In this document: piece after piece, positions 8,746 to 17,370 of the stretch | Position numbering within the stretch: the first letter of the stretch is position 1 | Layout of the letters: every line of letters starts with the position of its first letter | Origin: Candidatus Duberdicusella sinuisediminis | Lineage (GTDB): Bacteria; Omnitrophota; Gorgyraeia; Duberdicusellales; Duberdicusellaceae | Length of the DNA stretch: 37,308 nt | NCBI GenBank assembly: GCA_003644445.1 | Contig: QNCG01000004.1 | Coordinates: forward strand, 1-37,308 | Direction of reading: 5' to 3' | Program-made: the position numbers and the translations under genes | The notes under the pieces: model-generated | Databases searched by the model: none | Told to the model about the DNA's origin: nothing | The model's input: the letters and a program-made list of their open reading frames with translations, nothing else

Positions 8746-9285
8746 ATGAAAGAAGTTAAGATATTTGCTCGGGCCGGGCAAGGTGCGATTACTACTGCAG
8801 CTATATTGGGCGAAGCTCTATTCTACGAAGGAAAGTATACTTATGCCTTTCCTCACTTTGGAGCAGCCAGGATGGGCGCAGCTATGAATGCTTTTTTGAG
8901 GTTTGATGAGAAGCCCATAAGGCTGCGTTCTAAGATTTATGAGCCTGATTATATAATTGTGATTGACCCCACTTTAATAGAGTCGGAGAATGTATTTTCA
9001 GGATTAAAAAGCCAGGCTAAGGCAATTTTAGCGGTGAGAGAGAATACCCCCCAGTATAAAGGAGAAGATTCCCAGGTTTATAGAGTTCCTGCAGAGAAAA
9101 TAGCTTTGGAAGTTATTGGTAAACCTTTTGCTAATACAGTTTTATTAGGAGCTTTCTCTAAAGTAAGCGGGGAAGTTAAATTAGAATCTATCTTGAAGGC
9201 GGTAGAAACAAGATTTAAAGATAAACCTCAGGTTTTAGGAAAGAATTTAGAGGCAGTTAGGAAGGGTTATTCTTCTATAGGGTAG
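8746..9285 (+). CDS. porC: 2-oxoacid (pyruvate-type):ferredoxin oxidoreductase gamma subunit
   Basis: IFARAGQGAITTAAILGEALFYEGKYTYAFPHFGAARMGAAMNAFLRFDEKPIRLRSKIYEPDYIIVIDPTL. Confidence 0.9.
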   Translation: MKEVKIFARAGQGAITTAAILGEALFYEGKYTYAFPHFGAARMGAAMNAFLRFDEKPIRLRSKIYEPDYIIVIDPTLIESENVFSGLKSQAKAILAVRENTPQYKGEDSQVYRVPAEKIALEVIGKPFANTVLLGAFSKVSGEVKLESILKAVETRFKDKPQVLGKNLEAVRKGYSSIG

Positions 9286-9346
9286 TTTAAGATTTTTCCT
9301 CTAAGTTTATGAGAAAACAAAAGCATTAAAGTACTAATGAACTAAA

Positions 9347-9610
9347 ATGTTTAGTATTTTAGTAGCAAAAGCAGGTTCCTCTAAAGATAACAAGACTGGT
9401 TCCTGGCGTTCAGTAAAGAGGCCTAAGTTTTTACAGAAAGATTGTATTGGCTGTGGTTTGTGCAAATTGATATGCCCCGAAGCTTGCATTGAGGGAGAAG
9501 AAAAAAATACTTACCGTCCTGATTACGACTATTGCAAAGGTTGTGGTCTGTGTGCTTATATCTGTCCTAAGAAGGATATTGAAATGATTCTTGAAACTGA
9601 GGAAAAATGA
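9347..9610 (+). CDS. porD: 2-oxoacid:ferredoxin oxidoreductase delta subunit (2x[4Fe-4S])
   Basis: CIGCGLCKLICPEACI and CKGCGLCAYICPKKDIEM within an ~87-aa protein starting with the GSWRSVKRP segment. Confidence 0.9.
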   Translation: MFSILVAKAGSSKDNKTGSWRSVKRPKFLQKDCIGCGLCKLICPEACIEGEEKNTYRPDYDYCKGCGLCAYICPKKDIEMILETEEK

Positions 9611-10794
9611 AGAAATTTCTTGAAGGTTCTCAGGCAGTAGCCAAAGCTGTAAAGTTAGCAAAGCCTGGGGTAATTTCTGCTTATCCTATTACTCCTCAGA
9701 CTCACATTGTAGAAGGATTAGCTCAATTTGTAGCAGACGGGGAGTTAAAATCTGAATTTGTAAATGTAGAGAGTGAGCATTCGGCAGCTTCAGCTGTCTT
9801 AGGGGCAGAAGCCTGCGGGGTGAGGTCTTTTACCGCTACTTCTTCCCAAGGGCTAATTCTGATGAGTGAAGTTCTGTTTAATATTGCCGGGATGAGACTT
9901 CCAGTTATGCTTGTTTGTGCCAATAGGGCTTTATCGGCCCCTATTAATATCTGGAATGACCACCAGGATTCAATTGCTTTAAGAGATTCAGGCTGGATTC
10001 AGTTTTATGCTGAAAACCACCAGGAAGTAGTAGATTTCATACTTCAGGGTTATAAAATTGGAGAAAACCCCAAAATAATGCTTCCGGTTATGGTCTGCAT
10101 GGATGGGTATATCTTAACTCACGGTATGGAAGTCGTAGATATACCTTCTCAAGAGCAAGTAGATAAGTTTTTACCACCTTATAATCCTCCTTATAAGTTA
10201 GATATAGATAATCCTTTGAGTTTGGGTTTATTGGGTGACCCTACAGTATACATGGAGACTCGTTATGCTATTCAGGATACTCTTAATAATGATGTTTTAA
10301 AATTAATCCCTCAGGTTAGTTCAGAATTTGAGAGTATTTTTGGAAGGAGGACTTTAAAGTTAGTAGAAACTTATAAGACTGAAGATGCTGAGGTTATTTT
10401 AGTAGCTATGGGCTCAGTAGCCGGAACCATTAAGGATGTAATTGACGAAGAGAGAAGTAAAGGTAAAAAAGTGGGTTTATTGAAGATAGTAACTTACCGG
10501 CCTTTCCCCAAGGAAGAAGTATTTAATATTTTAAAGCAAGCTTCTCGGGTAGGAGTTATAGAAAAAGCTATTTCCTTAGGTTCTGATGGTCCTTTATATA
10601 CCGAAATTTCAGCTCTTTTCTCAGGAGAAAAAAATTCTCCTCAAATCAGTGGATTTATAGCTGGTTTGGGAGGTAGAGACATTACTGAAAAGACTATTCA
10701 AACTGTCATAGAGTTAGTAAAAGGGAAGAAAACAAGCTGTATTTTTATGGATTTGAATAAAGAATTACTCTGGGAGGATTTTCGTGTTATCTAA
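9607..10794 (+). CDS. porA: 2-oxoacid:ferredoxin oxidoreductase alpha subunit
   Basis: SAYPITPQTHIVEGLAQFVADGELKSEFVNVESEHSAASAVLGAEACGVRSFTATSSQGL...NIWNDHQDS. Confidence 0.93.
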   Translation: MKKFLEGSQAVAKAVKLAKPGVISAYPITPQTHIVEGLAQFVADGELKSEFVNVESEHSAASAVLGAEACGVRSFTATSSQGLILMSEVLFNIAGMRLPVMLVCANRALSAPINIWNDHQDSIALRDSGWIQFYAENHQEVVDFILQGYKIGENPKIMLPVMVCMDGYILTHGMEVVDIPSQEQVDKFLPPYNPPYKLDIDNPLSLGLLGDPTVYMETRYAIQDTLNNDVLKLIPQVSSEFESIFGRRTLKLVETYKTEDAEVILVAMGSVAGTIKDVIDEERSKGKKVGLLKIVTYRPFPKEEVFNILKQASRVGVIEKAISLGSDGPLYTEISALFSGEKNSPQISGFIAGLGGRDITEKTIQTVIELVKGKKTSCIFMDLNKELLWEDFRVI

Positions 10795-11668
10795 ACATTT
10801 TTCTGAGCATAACTTTGTTTCTGGTCATACTGCCTGTGCCGGCTGTGGCCAGGCTTTAGCAGCCAGATTAGTAGTAGATGCAGCAGGCAAGAATACAATT
10901 GCTACTAATGCGACCGGTTGTTTAGAAGTTTTTTCCACTAAGGCTCCTCAGAGCAGTTGGAATATTCCCTGGATACATTCTCTATTTGAAAATTCAGCAG
11001 CAGTAGGGAGTGGGGTAGAATCTGCCTTAAGATACTTGGGAAAGATTGACAAAGTAAGAGTTATTTCTCAGGGAGGAGATGGAGGAACATCTGATATTGG
11101 ACTTCAGGCACTTTCGGGGATGCTGGAGAGAGGCCATGATGTTTTATATGTCTGCTACGATAATGAGGCCTATATGAATACTGGGATTCAAAGAAGTAGC
11201 CTTACTCCCTTTTCTGCTAATACTACTACTTCTCCTCCGGGGAAAGTCTCCACAGGCAACCCTAAATTAAAGAAACCTTTGGTAGAAATATGTTCAGCCC
11301 ACCATATTCCTTATTCAGCCTCAGCTTCTGTAGGTTATCCTCAGGATTTACAAAGAAAGGTTAAGAAGGCTTTATCTATTAGAGGTCCAAAATTTCTTCA
11401 GATTCATTGCCCTTGTCCTTTAGGCTGGAGGTATGAGCCAGGTTTAACTTTAGAGATAGCCAGACTAGCTGTAGGGAGTGGACTTTATCCTTTGATAGAA
11501 TATGAGTATGGAAAATTAACCAAGGTTTTTAAGATACCTAAACCTAAACCAGTTGAGGAGTATTTGAAACTGCAGGGAAGATTCAGGCACATAGTCAATA
11601 GTCAAGAAGAAGTAGCCAAAATTCAGAAGATTGCCGATAAAAATATAGATTATTATCAGCTTAAGTAA
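10784..11668 (+). CDS. porB: 2-oxoacid:ferredoxin oxidoreductase beta subunit (TPP-binding)
   Basis: SGHTACAGCGQALAARL...GGDGGTSDIGLQALSGMLERGHDVLYVCYDNEAYMNTGIQRS. GTG start overlapping porA. Confidence 0.93.
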   Translation: MLSKHFSEHNFVSGHTACAGCGQALAARLVVDAAGKNTIATNATGCLEVFSTKAPQSSWNIPWIHSLFENSAAVGSGVESALRYLGKIDKVRVISQGGDGGTSDIGLQALSGMLERGHDVLYVCYDNEAYMNTGIQRSSLTPFSANTTTSPPGKVSTGNPKLKKPLVEICSAHHIPYSASASVGYPQDLQRKVKKALSIRGPKFLQIHCPCPLGWRYEPGLTLEIARLAVGSGLYPLIEYEYGKLTKVFKIPKPKPVEEYLKLQGRFRHIVNSQEEVAKIQKIADKNIDYYQLK

Positions 11669-11679
11669 GGAGGGGTTTT

Positions 11680-11865
11680 ATGACTAAGATAGTGATTGAT
11701 GAGTCTAAGTGTGTGGGCTGTGGTCTGTGTGTAAATAATTGTCCTGATTGTTTTGAACTTTCTGATGAAGGTATAGCTAAGGTGAAGAATTCTTCCTGTG
11801 AAGATTGTGATTTAAAAGATATAGCTTCTCAGTGCCCCGTAGAGGCTATAACTATTGAAGATTAG
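11680..11865 (+). CDS. Ferredoxin (small, single [4Fe-4S]-type)
   Basis: VIDESKCVGCGLCVNNCPDCFEL...CPVEAITIED; strong SD (taaggagggg). Confidence 0.85.
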   Translation: MTKIVIDESKCVGCGLCVNNCPDCFELSDEGIAKVKNSSCEDCDLKDIASQCPVEAITIED

Positions 11866-13265
11866 AATTTAGAAATAGTAAGTTTACTTTCTTTTATTAG
11901 CTGGATTATAAAATCAGAAAAGACTTCCGCTCTTTTTTCAGTAAGGATTAAATTTTTGTATTTCTCCTTTTCTTCTTTAAATTTTTCCTCATCAATACCT
12001 TTCTTTTCTAAGAGTTGAACTATTACCAAGCCCTTCTTTACTTCTAAGGGCTGAAGATGAATTTCTCCTGCTTGTAAGGAGAAGACAGTGTTTTTAAAGT
12101 TCATATCTAAGCCGATATTCTCTATAAAATCTTTCCTTTTAAAAAATTTGGTTTCCGAGAGAGTAGCCCCGGGATAAGAAGAGACTTCTCTTAAATCTTT
12201 TAATTTCTTTTCTTCTATTTCAGAGATTATTTTAGAAGCTAATTCTTTAGCTTTCTGGTGAACTTTTTCTTCTTTGAATTTTTCTTTAACTTCTGCTTTT
12301 ACTTTACTAAACTCAGGGATGTGAGAAGGTTTTTCGTCAATCTTACTAAAAAAGATAAAACCTTCTTCTGTTTTAAATGGCCCGTAAATTTTATTTTTTT
12401 CAGCTTCCAGAGATTTAATAGCTATTTTCTTCTGCCAGCCTAATCCTTTAATAGGGTCTTCTACAGAGAAGTAATCAGTTTCTACTATTTCTAAATTAAA
12501 CTTCTTAGCTATCTCTTCCAAAGATTTTCCTTTAAATTCTTTCTCTATCTCCTTAAGCCGGTCTTCGTAAGAAGGGCTAATTAAAAGATAATTTATCTTT
12601 ACTTTAGGAGGAATTCTAAATTTTTCCTTATTTTCTTCAAAAAAACTTTTTAATTCTTCTTCAGTGGGGGTTATCTCTTCTTTAAGCTTTTCAAATTCTA
12701 TGAGAATATATTTAGCTTTTGCCTGCTCGGTCTCTCTTTTAAATCTTTCTCTTATTTCCTGTTCAGTAACTTTTACATCTTTTAAAGCTCTCTCTCTTAA
12801 TTTTTCTGCTCTTATCAGGTCTCTTAAGAATTCTTCAAACTGGGCAGGTGTAATCCCCAGTCTCTTAAGGATAGAAAGGTATCTCTTTTTAAGAGAGGAG
12901 GGTTGACTATTTAGGAAAGGAAAACTTTTAATGTAGTTTAAGACTTCCTCATCAGTTACCTCAATATTTTCTCTTTTGGCTTTTTCTATAAGGAGTAATC
13001 TTTGCCAGGCATAGGTTTTTAATTGATTTAGCTGAACCCCCGACAAGGCTTCTCTTCCTGCTTGAAGGAACAAAAGAGCCTGGATATTTTGGAGAAAAGC
13101 TTCAAACTCTTGAGGATAGACCTTCTTCCCATATATCTTTCCCAGGTAAGATGTCCTTGCTCTGATAAAATAGTTTGCTCCCCAGAAGACAAAAGCCGGC
13201 ACAATTACTATAACTAAAAGCCAGAGAACCTTTTTAATATCAGTCTTTCTTATTTTTCTTAACAT
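11862..13265 (-). CDS. PpiD/SurA-like membrane-anchored peptidyl-prolyl isomerase/periplasmic foldase
   Basis: N-terminal TM anchor KVLWLLVIVIVPAFVFWGANYFI, SurA_N-like YPQEFEAFLQNIQALLFLQAGREALSGVQLNQLKTYAWQRLLLIEKAKREN, parvulin-like region with degenerate signature. Confidence 0.8.
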   Translation of the reverse strand: MLRKIRKTDIKKVLWLLVIVIVPAFVFWGANYFIRARTSYLGKIYGKKVYPQEFEAFLQNIQALLFLQAGREALSGVQLNQLKTYAWQRLLLIEKAKRENIEVTDEEVLNYIKSFPFLNSQPSSLKKRYLSILKRLGITPAQFEEFLRDLIRAEKLRERALKDVKVTEQEIRERFKRETEQAKAKYILIEFEKLKEEITPTEEELKSFFEENKEKFRIPPKVKINYLLISPSYEDRLKEIEKEFKGKSLEEIAKKFNLEIVETDYFSVEDPIKGLGWQKKIAIKSLEAEKNKIYGPFKTEEGFIFFSKIDEKPSHIPEFSKVKAEVKEKFKEEKVHQKAKELASKIISEIEEKKLKDLREVSSYPGATLSETKFFKRKDFIENIGLDMNFKNTVFSLQAGEIHLQPLEVKKGLVIVQLLEKKGIDEEKFKEEKEKYKNLILTEKRAEVFSDFIIQLIKESKLTISKF

Positions 13266-13405
13266 TTCTTTTTTAAATTGGCCTTATAGATTATCATATA
13301 AAGTTAGGCCTTACAAGGAGAAATTATAGTCTGGCTAACTTGAAATCTTTTAGTTTAAGGATGTTCTGTATTGAGCCTAAAGAAAGACTGCAAGTTATTT
13401 GGACT

Positions 13406-13433
13406 TGACAGGATTTACCCTTTTAGTAGAATT
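13406..13433 (+). promoter_or_regulatory. Putative promoter of the HDAC-like gene
   Basis: TTGACA (13406-13411)-N16-TAGAAT (13428-13433), ending 8 nt before GTG 13442. Confidence 0.6.
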
Positions 13434-13441
13434 AAATCCAA

Positions 13442-14371
13442 GTGGTATACGTGGCTTTAGATGACAGGCTTTCTTTATACTCTTTTCCCAATCACCCCTT
13501 TAATAACTCCCGATACTTTTCTTTTAAGCAGGCTTTAGAGGGAAGAAAAATACTCTCTCTTTTAGGAAAGATAAATTCCCGCCAGGCAGAGATAGAGGAG
13601 CTGTTACTCTTTCATACTCCTGAATACATAGATTTTGTTAAGAGGGAGGAAGCTGAAGGTGGCTATTTAGATTTTGGAGATACTCCTGCTTTTAAAGGAG
13701 TATTTAAGGGGAGCAGAATTGTTGTAGGTACTACCCTCAATTCTATAGATAAGGCTATAGAGGAGAATACCCGGGTGTTTAATCCTGTAGGTGGTTTACA
13801 CCATGCTTATAGAGATAAAGCAGGAGGTTTCTGTGTATTTAACGACATCGGCGTAGGCATAAATTATTTGAGGAAAAAATACAAGATAAAAAATATACTC
13901 TATTTTGACATTGATGCTCACCATGGTGATGGTGTCTTTTATTCTTTTTTAGAGGATCCCAATTTATACATCGTAGATTTTCATCAACGAGGTATATTCC
14001 CGGGAACAGGAGAAAAAAGAGAAAGAGGGGAAGGAAGAGCCTTAGGGACAAAACTGAATATAGAGCTGAAATCAGGGGCTGAGGACAGAGATTTTTTTAG
14101 GGAATTAAAAGAAGTGAGAGAATTTTTAGATACGAAGAAGATAGATTTTATCCTAATGCAAGCAGGCTGTGATTGTTTAGCCCAAGACCCTCTAACCTTT
14201 TTAAATTTAACTGAAGAAGTACACAGAGAAGTAACTAAGCTTTTACTGGAGATAGCTGAGAAATTCACTAAGGGGAGGATGGTAATATTGGGTGGGGGAG
14301 GATACCTTTTAGAGAATATAAAGAAAGCCTGGCCAGCAGTAATAGAAGAATTACTTTTAAGAGGAGCTTAA
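13442..14371 (+). CDS. Histone deacetylase / acetoin-utilization (AcuC) family Zn-hydrolase
   Basis: GGLHHAYRDKAGGFCVFNDIGVGI, YFDIDAHHGDGVFYSFLEDPNLYIVDFHQRGIFPGTG, QAGCDCLAQDPL motifs. Confidence 0.9.
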   Translation: MVYVALDDRLSLYSFPNHPFNNSRYFSFKQALEGRKILSLLGKINSRQAEIEELLLFHTPEYIDFVKREEAEGGYLDFGDTPAFKGVFKGSRIVVGTTLNSIDKAIEENTRVFNPVGGLHHAYRDKAGGFCVFNDIGVGINYLRKKYKIKNILYFDIDAHHGDGVFYSFLEDPNLYIVDFHQRGIFPGTGEKRERGEGRALGTKLNIELKSGAEDRDFFRELKEVREFLDTKKIDFILMQAGCDCLAQDPLTFLNLTEEVHREVTKLLLEIAEKFTKGRMVILGGGGYLLENIKKAWPAVIEELLLRGA

Positions 14372-14377
14372 TTTTTC

Positions 14378-14406
14378 TTTACAATATATCTTTAAAATTG
14401 TATAAT
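14378..14406 (+). promoter_or_regulatory. Putative promoter for small basic protein / hisG
   Basis: TTTACA (14378-14383)-N17-TATAAT (14401-14406), ending 8 nt before GTG 14415. Confidence 0.6.
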
Positions 14407-14414
14407 TAATTTCT

Positions 14415-14567
14415 GTGCCTAAGCCCAAAAAGGTTAAAATTAGAAAAATCTGGTTGATTAATCCTAAGACCCGAATTAAGGAGAGTAAAAAAATATATAA
14501 AAGAAGTAAAGAAAAGCAAAGGTTTAAGAAAGAGGTTAACAAGTGTCTAAAAGAATCCTCAAGTTAG
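14415..14567 (+). CDS. Small (50 aa) highly basic protein, not in ORF track
   Basis: GTG-initiated frame [50 protein letters not shown], 20/50 Lys/Arg. Near-consensus promoter ends 8 nt upstream; overlaps the hisG start. Confidence 0.55.
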   Translation: MPKPKKVKIRKIWLINPKTRIKESKKIYKRSKEKQRFKKEVNKCLKESSS

Positions 14568-15427
14568 GTCTGCCTAAAGGGAGCCTTCAAGAGGCAACTT
14601 TTAAGCTTTTTCAGATGGCTGGGTTTAAAATAAGTTTAAGTTCTGAGCGTTCCTATTTTCCTTCCATAGATGATGAAGAAATTTTTCCTGTTTTAATTAG
14701 AGCTCAGGAGATGTCCCGCTATGTAGAGAAGGGAGATTTAGACTGCGGGATAACCGGAGAAGACTGGATTAGGGAAAACTCCTCTAAAGTTAAGAGGGTA
14801 GCCCAACTCCTTTATGCCAAGAAGACTTTCCGGCCAGTAAGGTGGGTAATAGCAGTAAGAGAAGATTCCAAGATTAAGAATGTAAGAGACTTAAAGGAGA
14901 AGAGAATTGCTACGGAGTTAGTAAATGTAACCAAACAATTTCTCAAAAAGCATAAGGTTAAAGCTTTTGTAGAGTTTAGCTGGGGTGCTACGGAAGTAAA
15001 GGTAAAGAGTGGTTTAGTTGACGCTATAGTTGAACTTACTGAAACCGGGGCCTCTTTGAGAGCTAATAATTTAAGGGAGATAGCCTGTGTTTGTGAGTCT
15101 ACTACCAAGTTTATAGCTAACAATTCTGCTTATAAAGATAGCTGGAAGAGAAAAAAGATAGACTACATAGCCTTGCTTCTTTTAGGAGCAATCCAGGCTC
15201 AGGGGAAAGTGGGGATAAAATTAAATATGAAGAAGAAGGATTTAAATAAAGTCTTAGAAGTTTTGCCGGCTTTGAGAAAGCCAACGATTTCTTCTCTGGC
15301 TAGTAAAGACTGGTTTGCCTTAGAAGTTATAATAGAAGAAGATAAAGTTAAAAAACTCATACCCAGACTTAAAGAATTAGGAGCAGAAGGTATAGTAGAA
15401 TATCCTTTAAATAAGATAATAAATTAA
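14543..15427 (+). CDS. hisG: ATP phosphoribosyltransferase (long form HisG)
   Basis: [70 protein letters not shown], plus C-terminal regulatory domain. Confidence 0.94.
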   Translation: MSKRILKLGLPKGSLQEATFKLFQMAGFKISLSSERSYFPSIDDEEIFPVLIRAQEMSRYVEKGDLDCGITGEDWIRENSSKVKRVAQLLYAKKTFRPVRWVIAVREDSKIKNVRDLKEKRIATELVNVTKQFLKKHKVKAFVEFSWGATEVKVKSGLVDAIVELTETGASLRANNLREIACVCESTTKFIANNSAYKDSWKRKKIDYIALLLLGAIQAQGKVGIKLNMKKKDLNKVLEVLPALRKPTISSLASKDWFALEVIIEEDKVKKLIPRLKELGAEGIVEYPLNKIIN

Positions 15428-15436
15428 AACAGAACT

Positions 15437-15529
15437 ATGCCTTGCGGGAGAAAAAGAAAATTAAAAAAAGTAAAGAGACACTGGTTTAAAAAGAGAAGGA
15501 AACAGCAGAGACACAAAAAGAAAAAGTAA
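15437..15529 (+). CDS. Tiny (30 aa) basic protein, possible ribosome-associated/AURKAIP1-COX24-like peptide
   Basis: ATG frame MPCGRKRKLKKVKRHWFKKRRKQQRHKKKK*; composition like mini ribosomal proteins. Not in ORF track because of length. Confidence 0.45.
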   Translation: MPCGRKRKLKKVKRHWFKKRRKQQRHKKKK

Positions 15530-15564
15530 AGAGTCCCTCAAAGAGAGTAAATATTAGAGCTACG

Positions 15565-16536
15565 ATGAGAAGGATTTTTTTTCTCAGCTTAGGTGTGTGG
15601 TTTATCTTTTCTGGCTTTAAAATCGGAGATAAGCCTCCTTCTAAAAATATTAATCCTGCTTATAGTTCTTACCTTAAAGGTCTTCTTTCTGAATGCTACG
15701 GGGATTCTCAGAGAGCTTTAGAAGAATACCTAAAAGCAGGTAAGTTTGATGAGGAGTCTGTTTCTCTTCAAATACGAATAGCTGTTCAATATATAAAATT
15801 GAATAAGATTCCCGAGGCCCTAACTATTTTAAAAGAACTTACTCAAAAAGAGCCTGTAAATTTAGATGCTTATCTTCTGTTAATACTTATTTATTCTTCT
15901 CAGAGAAAAGAGAAAGAAGCCACCGATGTCTATGAGGAGATGCTTTCTAAACTTTACAAAGAAAAACCTGGTAATTTAAAGATTGCCGAGAATTTAGCTC
16001 AGTTTAAATTCCAGAAGAAAGATTTTAATTCTGCCTTGAAAATTTATGAGACTATTTTGAAGGCTAATCCTGAGTATAGCGATGCTTATTTTTGGATTGG
16101 CTACATCTACGAGGAAAAAGGCCAGAGACAGAAAGCTATTGAGTTCTGGAAGCAGGGACTCAAATTTAATCCTGAACATTCGGATATTTTGAATTCTTTA
16201 GGTTATATATATGCTGAAGAAGGCATAAACTTAGATGAAGCAGAAGCTTTAATTAAGAGAGCCTTAGAAATGGAGCCCGACTCTCCAGCCTATTTAGATA
16301 GTTTAGGCTGGGTTTATTTTAAGAAAGGAGATTATCCTAAAGCTAAGGAATATATTGAAAAAGCTGCTTCTTTTATGAAGGACCCAGTAATTTTAGAACA
16401 TTTAGGAGATGTCTATTATTGTTCTGGAAGCAGAGAGCAAGCAAAGAAAATTTGGGAAGAAGTCCTAAAGCTTCAGCCCGAAAACAAAGTTCTTGAGCAA
16501 AAACTTAGAGGAGAAAATGAACCCTGCCAAGATTAA
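15565..16536 (+). CDS. TPR-repeat (probable lipoprotein/exported) protein
   Basis: Repeated TPR pattern, e.g. NPEYSDAYFWIGYIYEEKGQRQKAIEFWKQGLKFNPEHSDILNSLGYIYAEEG, with hydrophobic N-terminus. Confidence 0.85.
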   Translation: MRRIFFLSLGVWFIFSGFKIGDKPPSKNINPAYSSYLKGLLSECYGDSQRALEEYLKAGKFDEESVSLQIRIAVQYIKLNKIPEALTILKELTQKEPVNLDAYLLLILIYSSQRKEKEATDVYEEMLSKLYKEKPGNLKIAENLAQFKFQKKDFNSALKIYETILKANPEYSDAYFWIGYIYEEKGQRQKAIEFWKQGLKFNPEHSDILNSLGYIYAEEGINLDEAEALIKRALEMEPDSPAYLDSLGWVYFKKGDYPKAKEYIEKAASFMKDPVILEHLGDVYYCSGSREQAKKIWEEVLKLQPENKVLEQKLRGENEPCQD

Positions 16537-17350
16537 GTTTTTAAAGAAGAAGGCTAATCAGATAAGGAAGTTGATAATAAAGATGCTTTCTCGGGCAGGA
16601 AGTGGGCATCCCGGAGGTTCTTTGTCTTGTGCAGAGATTATTACTTGTTTATATTTTGAGGTAATGCGGCATAATCCTAAAGACCCTAATTGGCCCGAGA
16701 GAGACAGGTTCCATCTCTCTAAAGGCCATGCTTGCCCCGCCTGGTATTCTGCTTTGAGTTTGGCCGGATATTTTGAGGAGAAGCACTTATTTACTTTAAG
16801 AAGATTAGGGTCAATTCTTCAGGGGCATCCTGACCGCAGAACCCCGGGAGTAGAGGTAGCTTCAGGTTCCTTGGGGCAGGGTCTTTCAGTAGCTTTAGGG
16901 ATGAGTTTAGCCTTAAGGTTAGATAAAAGAGATTCTCGAGTTTATTGTCTTATGGGAGACGGTGAGATTCAAGAAGGGAACATCTGGGAGGCAGCTATGG
17001 CTTCGGCTCACTTTAAGGTGGATAATCTCTGTGGAATTGTAGACTACAATAGATTTCAGATAGATGGAAGGATAGAAAAGATTATGAATATCGAGCCTTT
17101 AGTGAATAAGTGGGAAAGTTTTGGCTGGCATGTAGTACAGGCTGATGGTCACAATATAGAAGAACTCTTAGAAGCTTTTGGGGAAGCTAAGCAGATTAAG
17201 GGCAAACCCACAGTAATAATTGCTCATACAGTTAAAGGTAAGGGTGTTTCTTTTATGGAACATGTGGTAGATTTCCACGGAAGAGCTCCCACTAAAGAAG
17301 AAGAAAAAATTGCTCTTAAGGAGCTCGAAGATTTAGAAGGATTTATTTAG
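16517..17350 (+). CDS. tktA: Transketolase, N-terminal subunit
   Basis: MLSRAGSGHPGGSLSCAEI, HLSKGHACPAWYSAL, LMGDGEIQEGNIWEAAMAS. ORF track start 16493; ATG 16517 follows a GAGG SD. Confidence 0.92.
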   Translation: MNPAKIKFLKKKANQIRKLIIKMLSRAGSGHPGGSLSCAEIITCLYFEVMRHNPKDPNWPERDRFHLSKGHACPAWYSALSLAGYFEEKHLFTLRRLGSILQGHPDRRTPGVEVASGSLGQGLSVALGMSLALRLDKRDSRVYCLMGDGEIQEGNIWEAAMASAHFKVDNLCGIVDYNRFQIDGRIEKIMNIEPLVNKWESFGWHVVQADGHNIEELLEAFGEAKQIKGKPTVIIAHTVKGKGVSFMEHVVDFHGRAPTKEEEKIALKELEDLEGFI

Positions 17351-17370
17351 CTAACTGAGATTAGATAAGT

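Noticed and set aside
12258-12906. Plus-strand ORFs (12258-12443, 12664-12906) within the ppiD-like gene
   Set aside because: Phe-rich antisense of Lys/Glu-rich coding sequence.
13984-14268. 94-aa minus-strand ORF (and 13839-14051) opposite the HDAC-like gene
   Set aside because: Low-complexity Ser/Phe/Leu-rich antisense translations of a well-supported CDS; the His run reflects DIDAHHGDG codons in reverse.
14812-15123. 103-aa minus-strand ORF opposite hisG
   Set aside because: Ser/Thr/Leu-rich shadow ORF fully antisense to a well-supported hisG; no recognisable motif.
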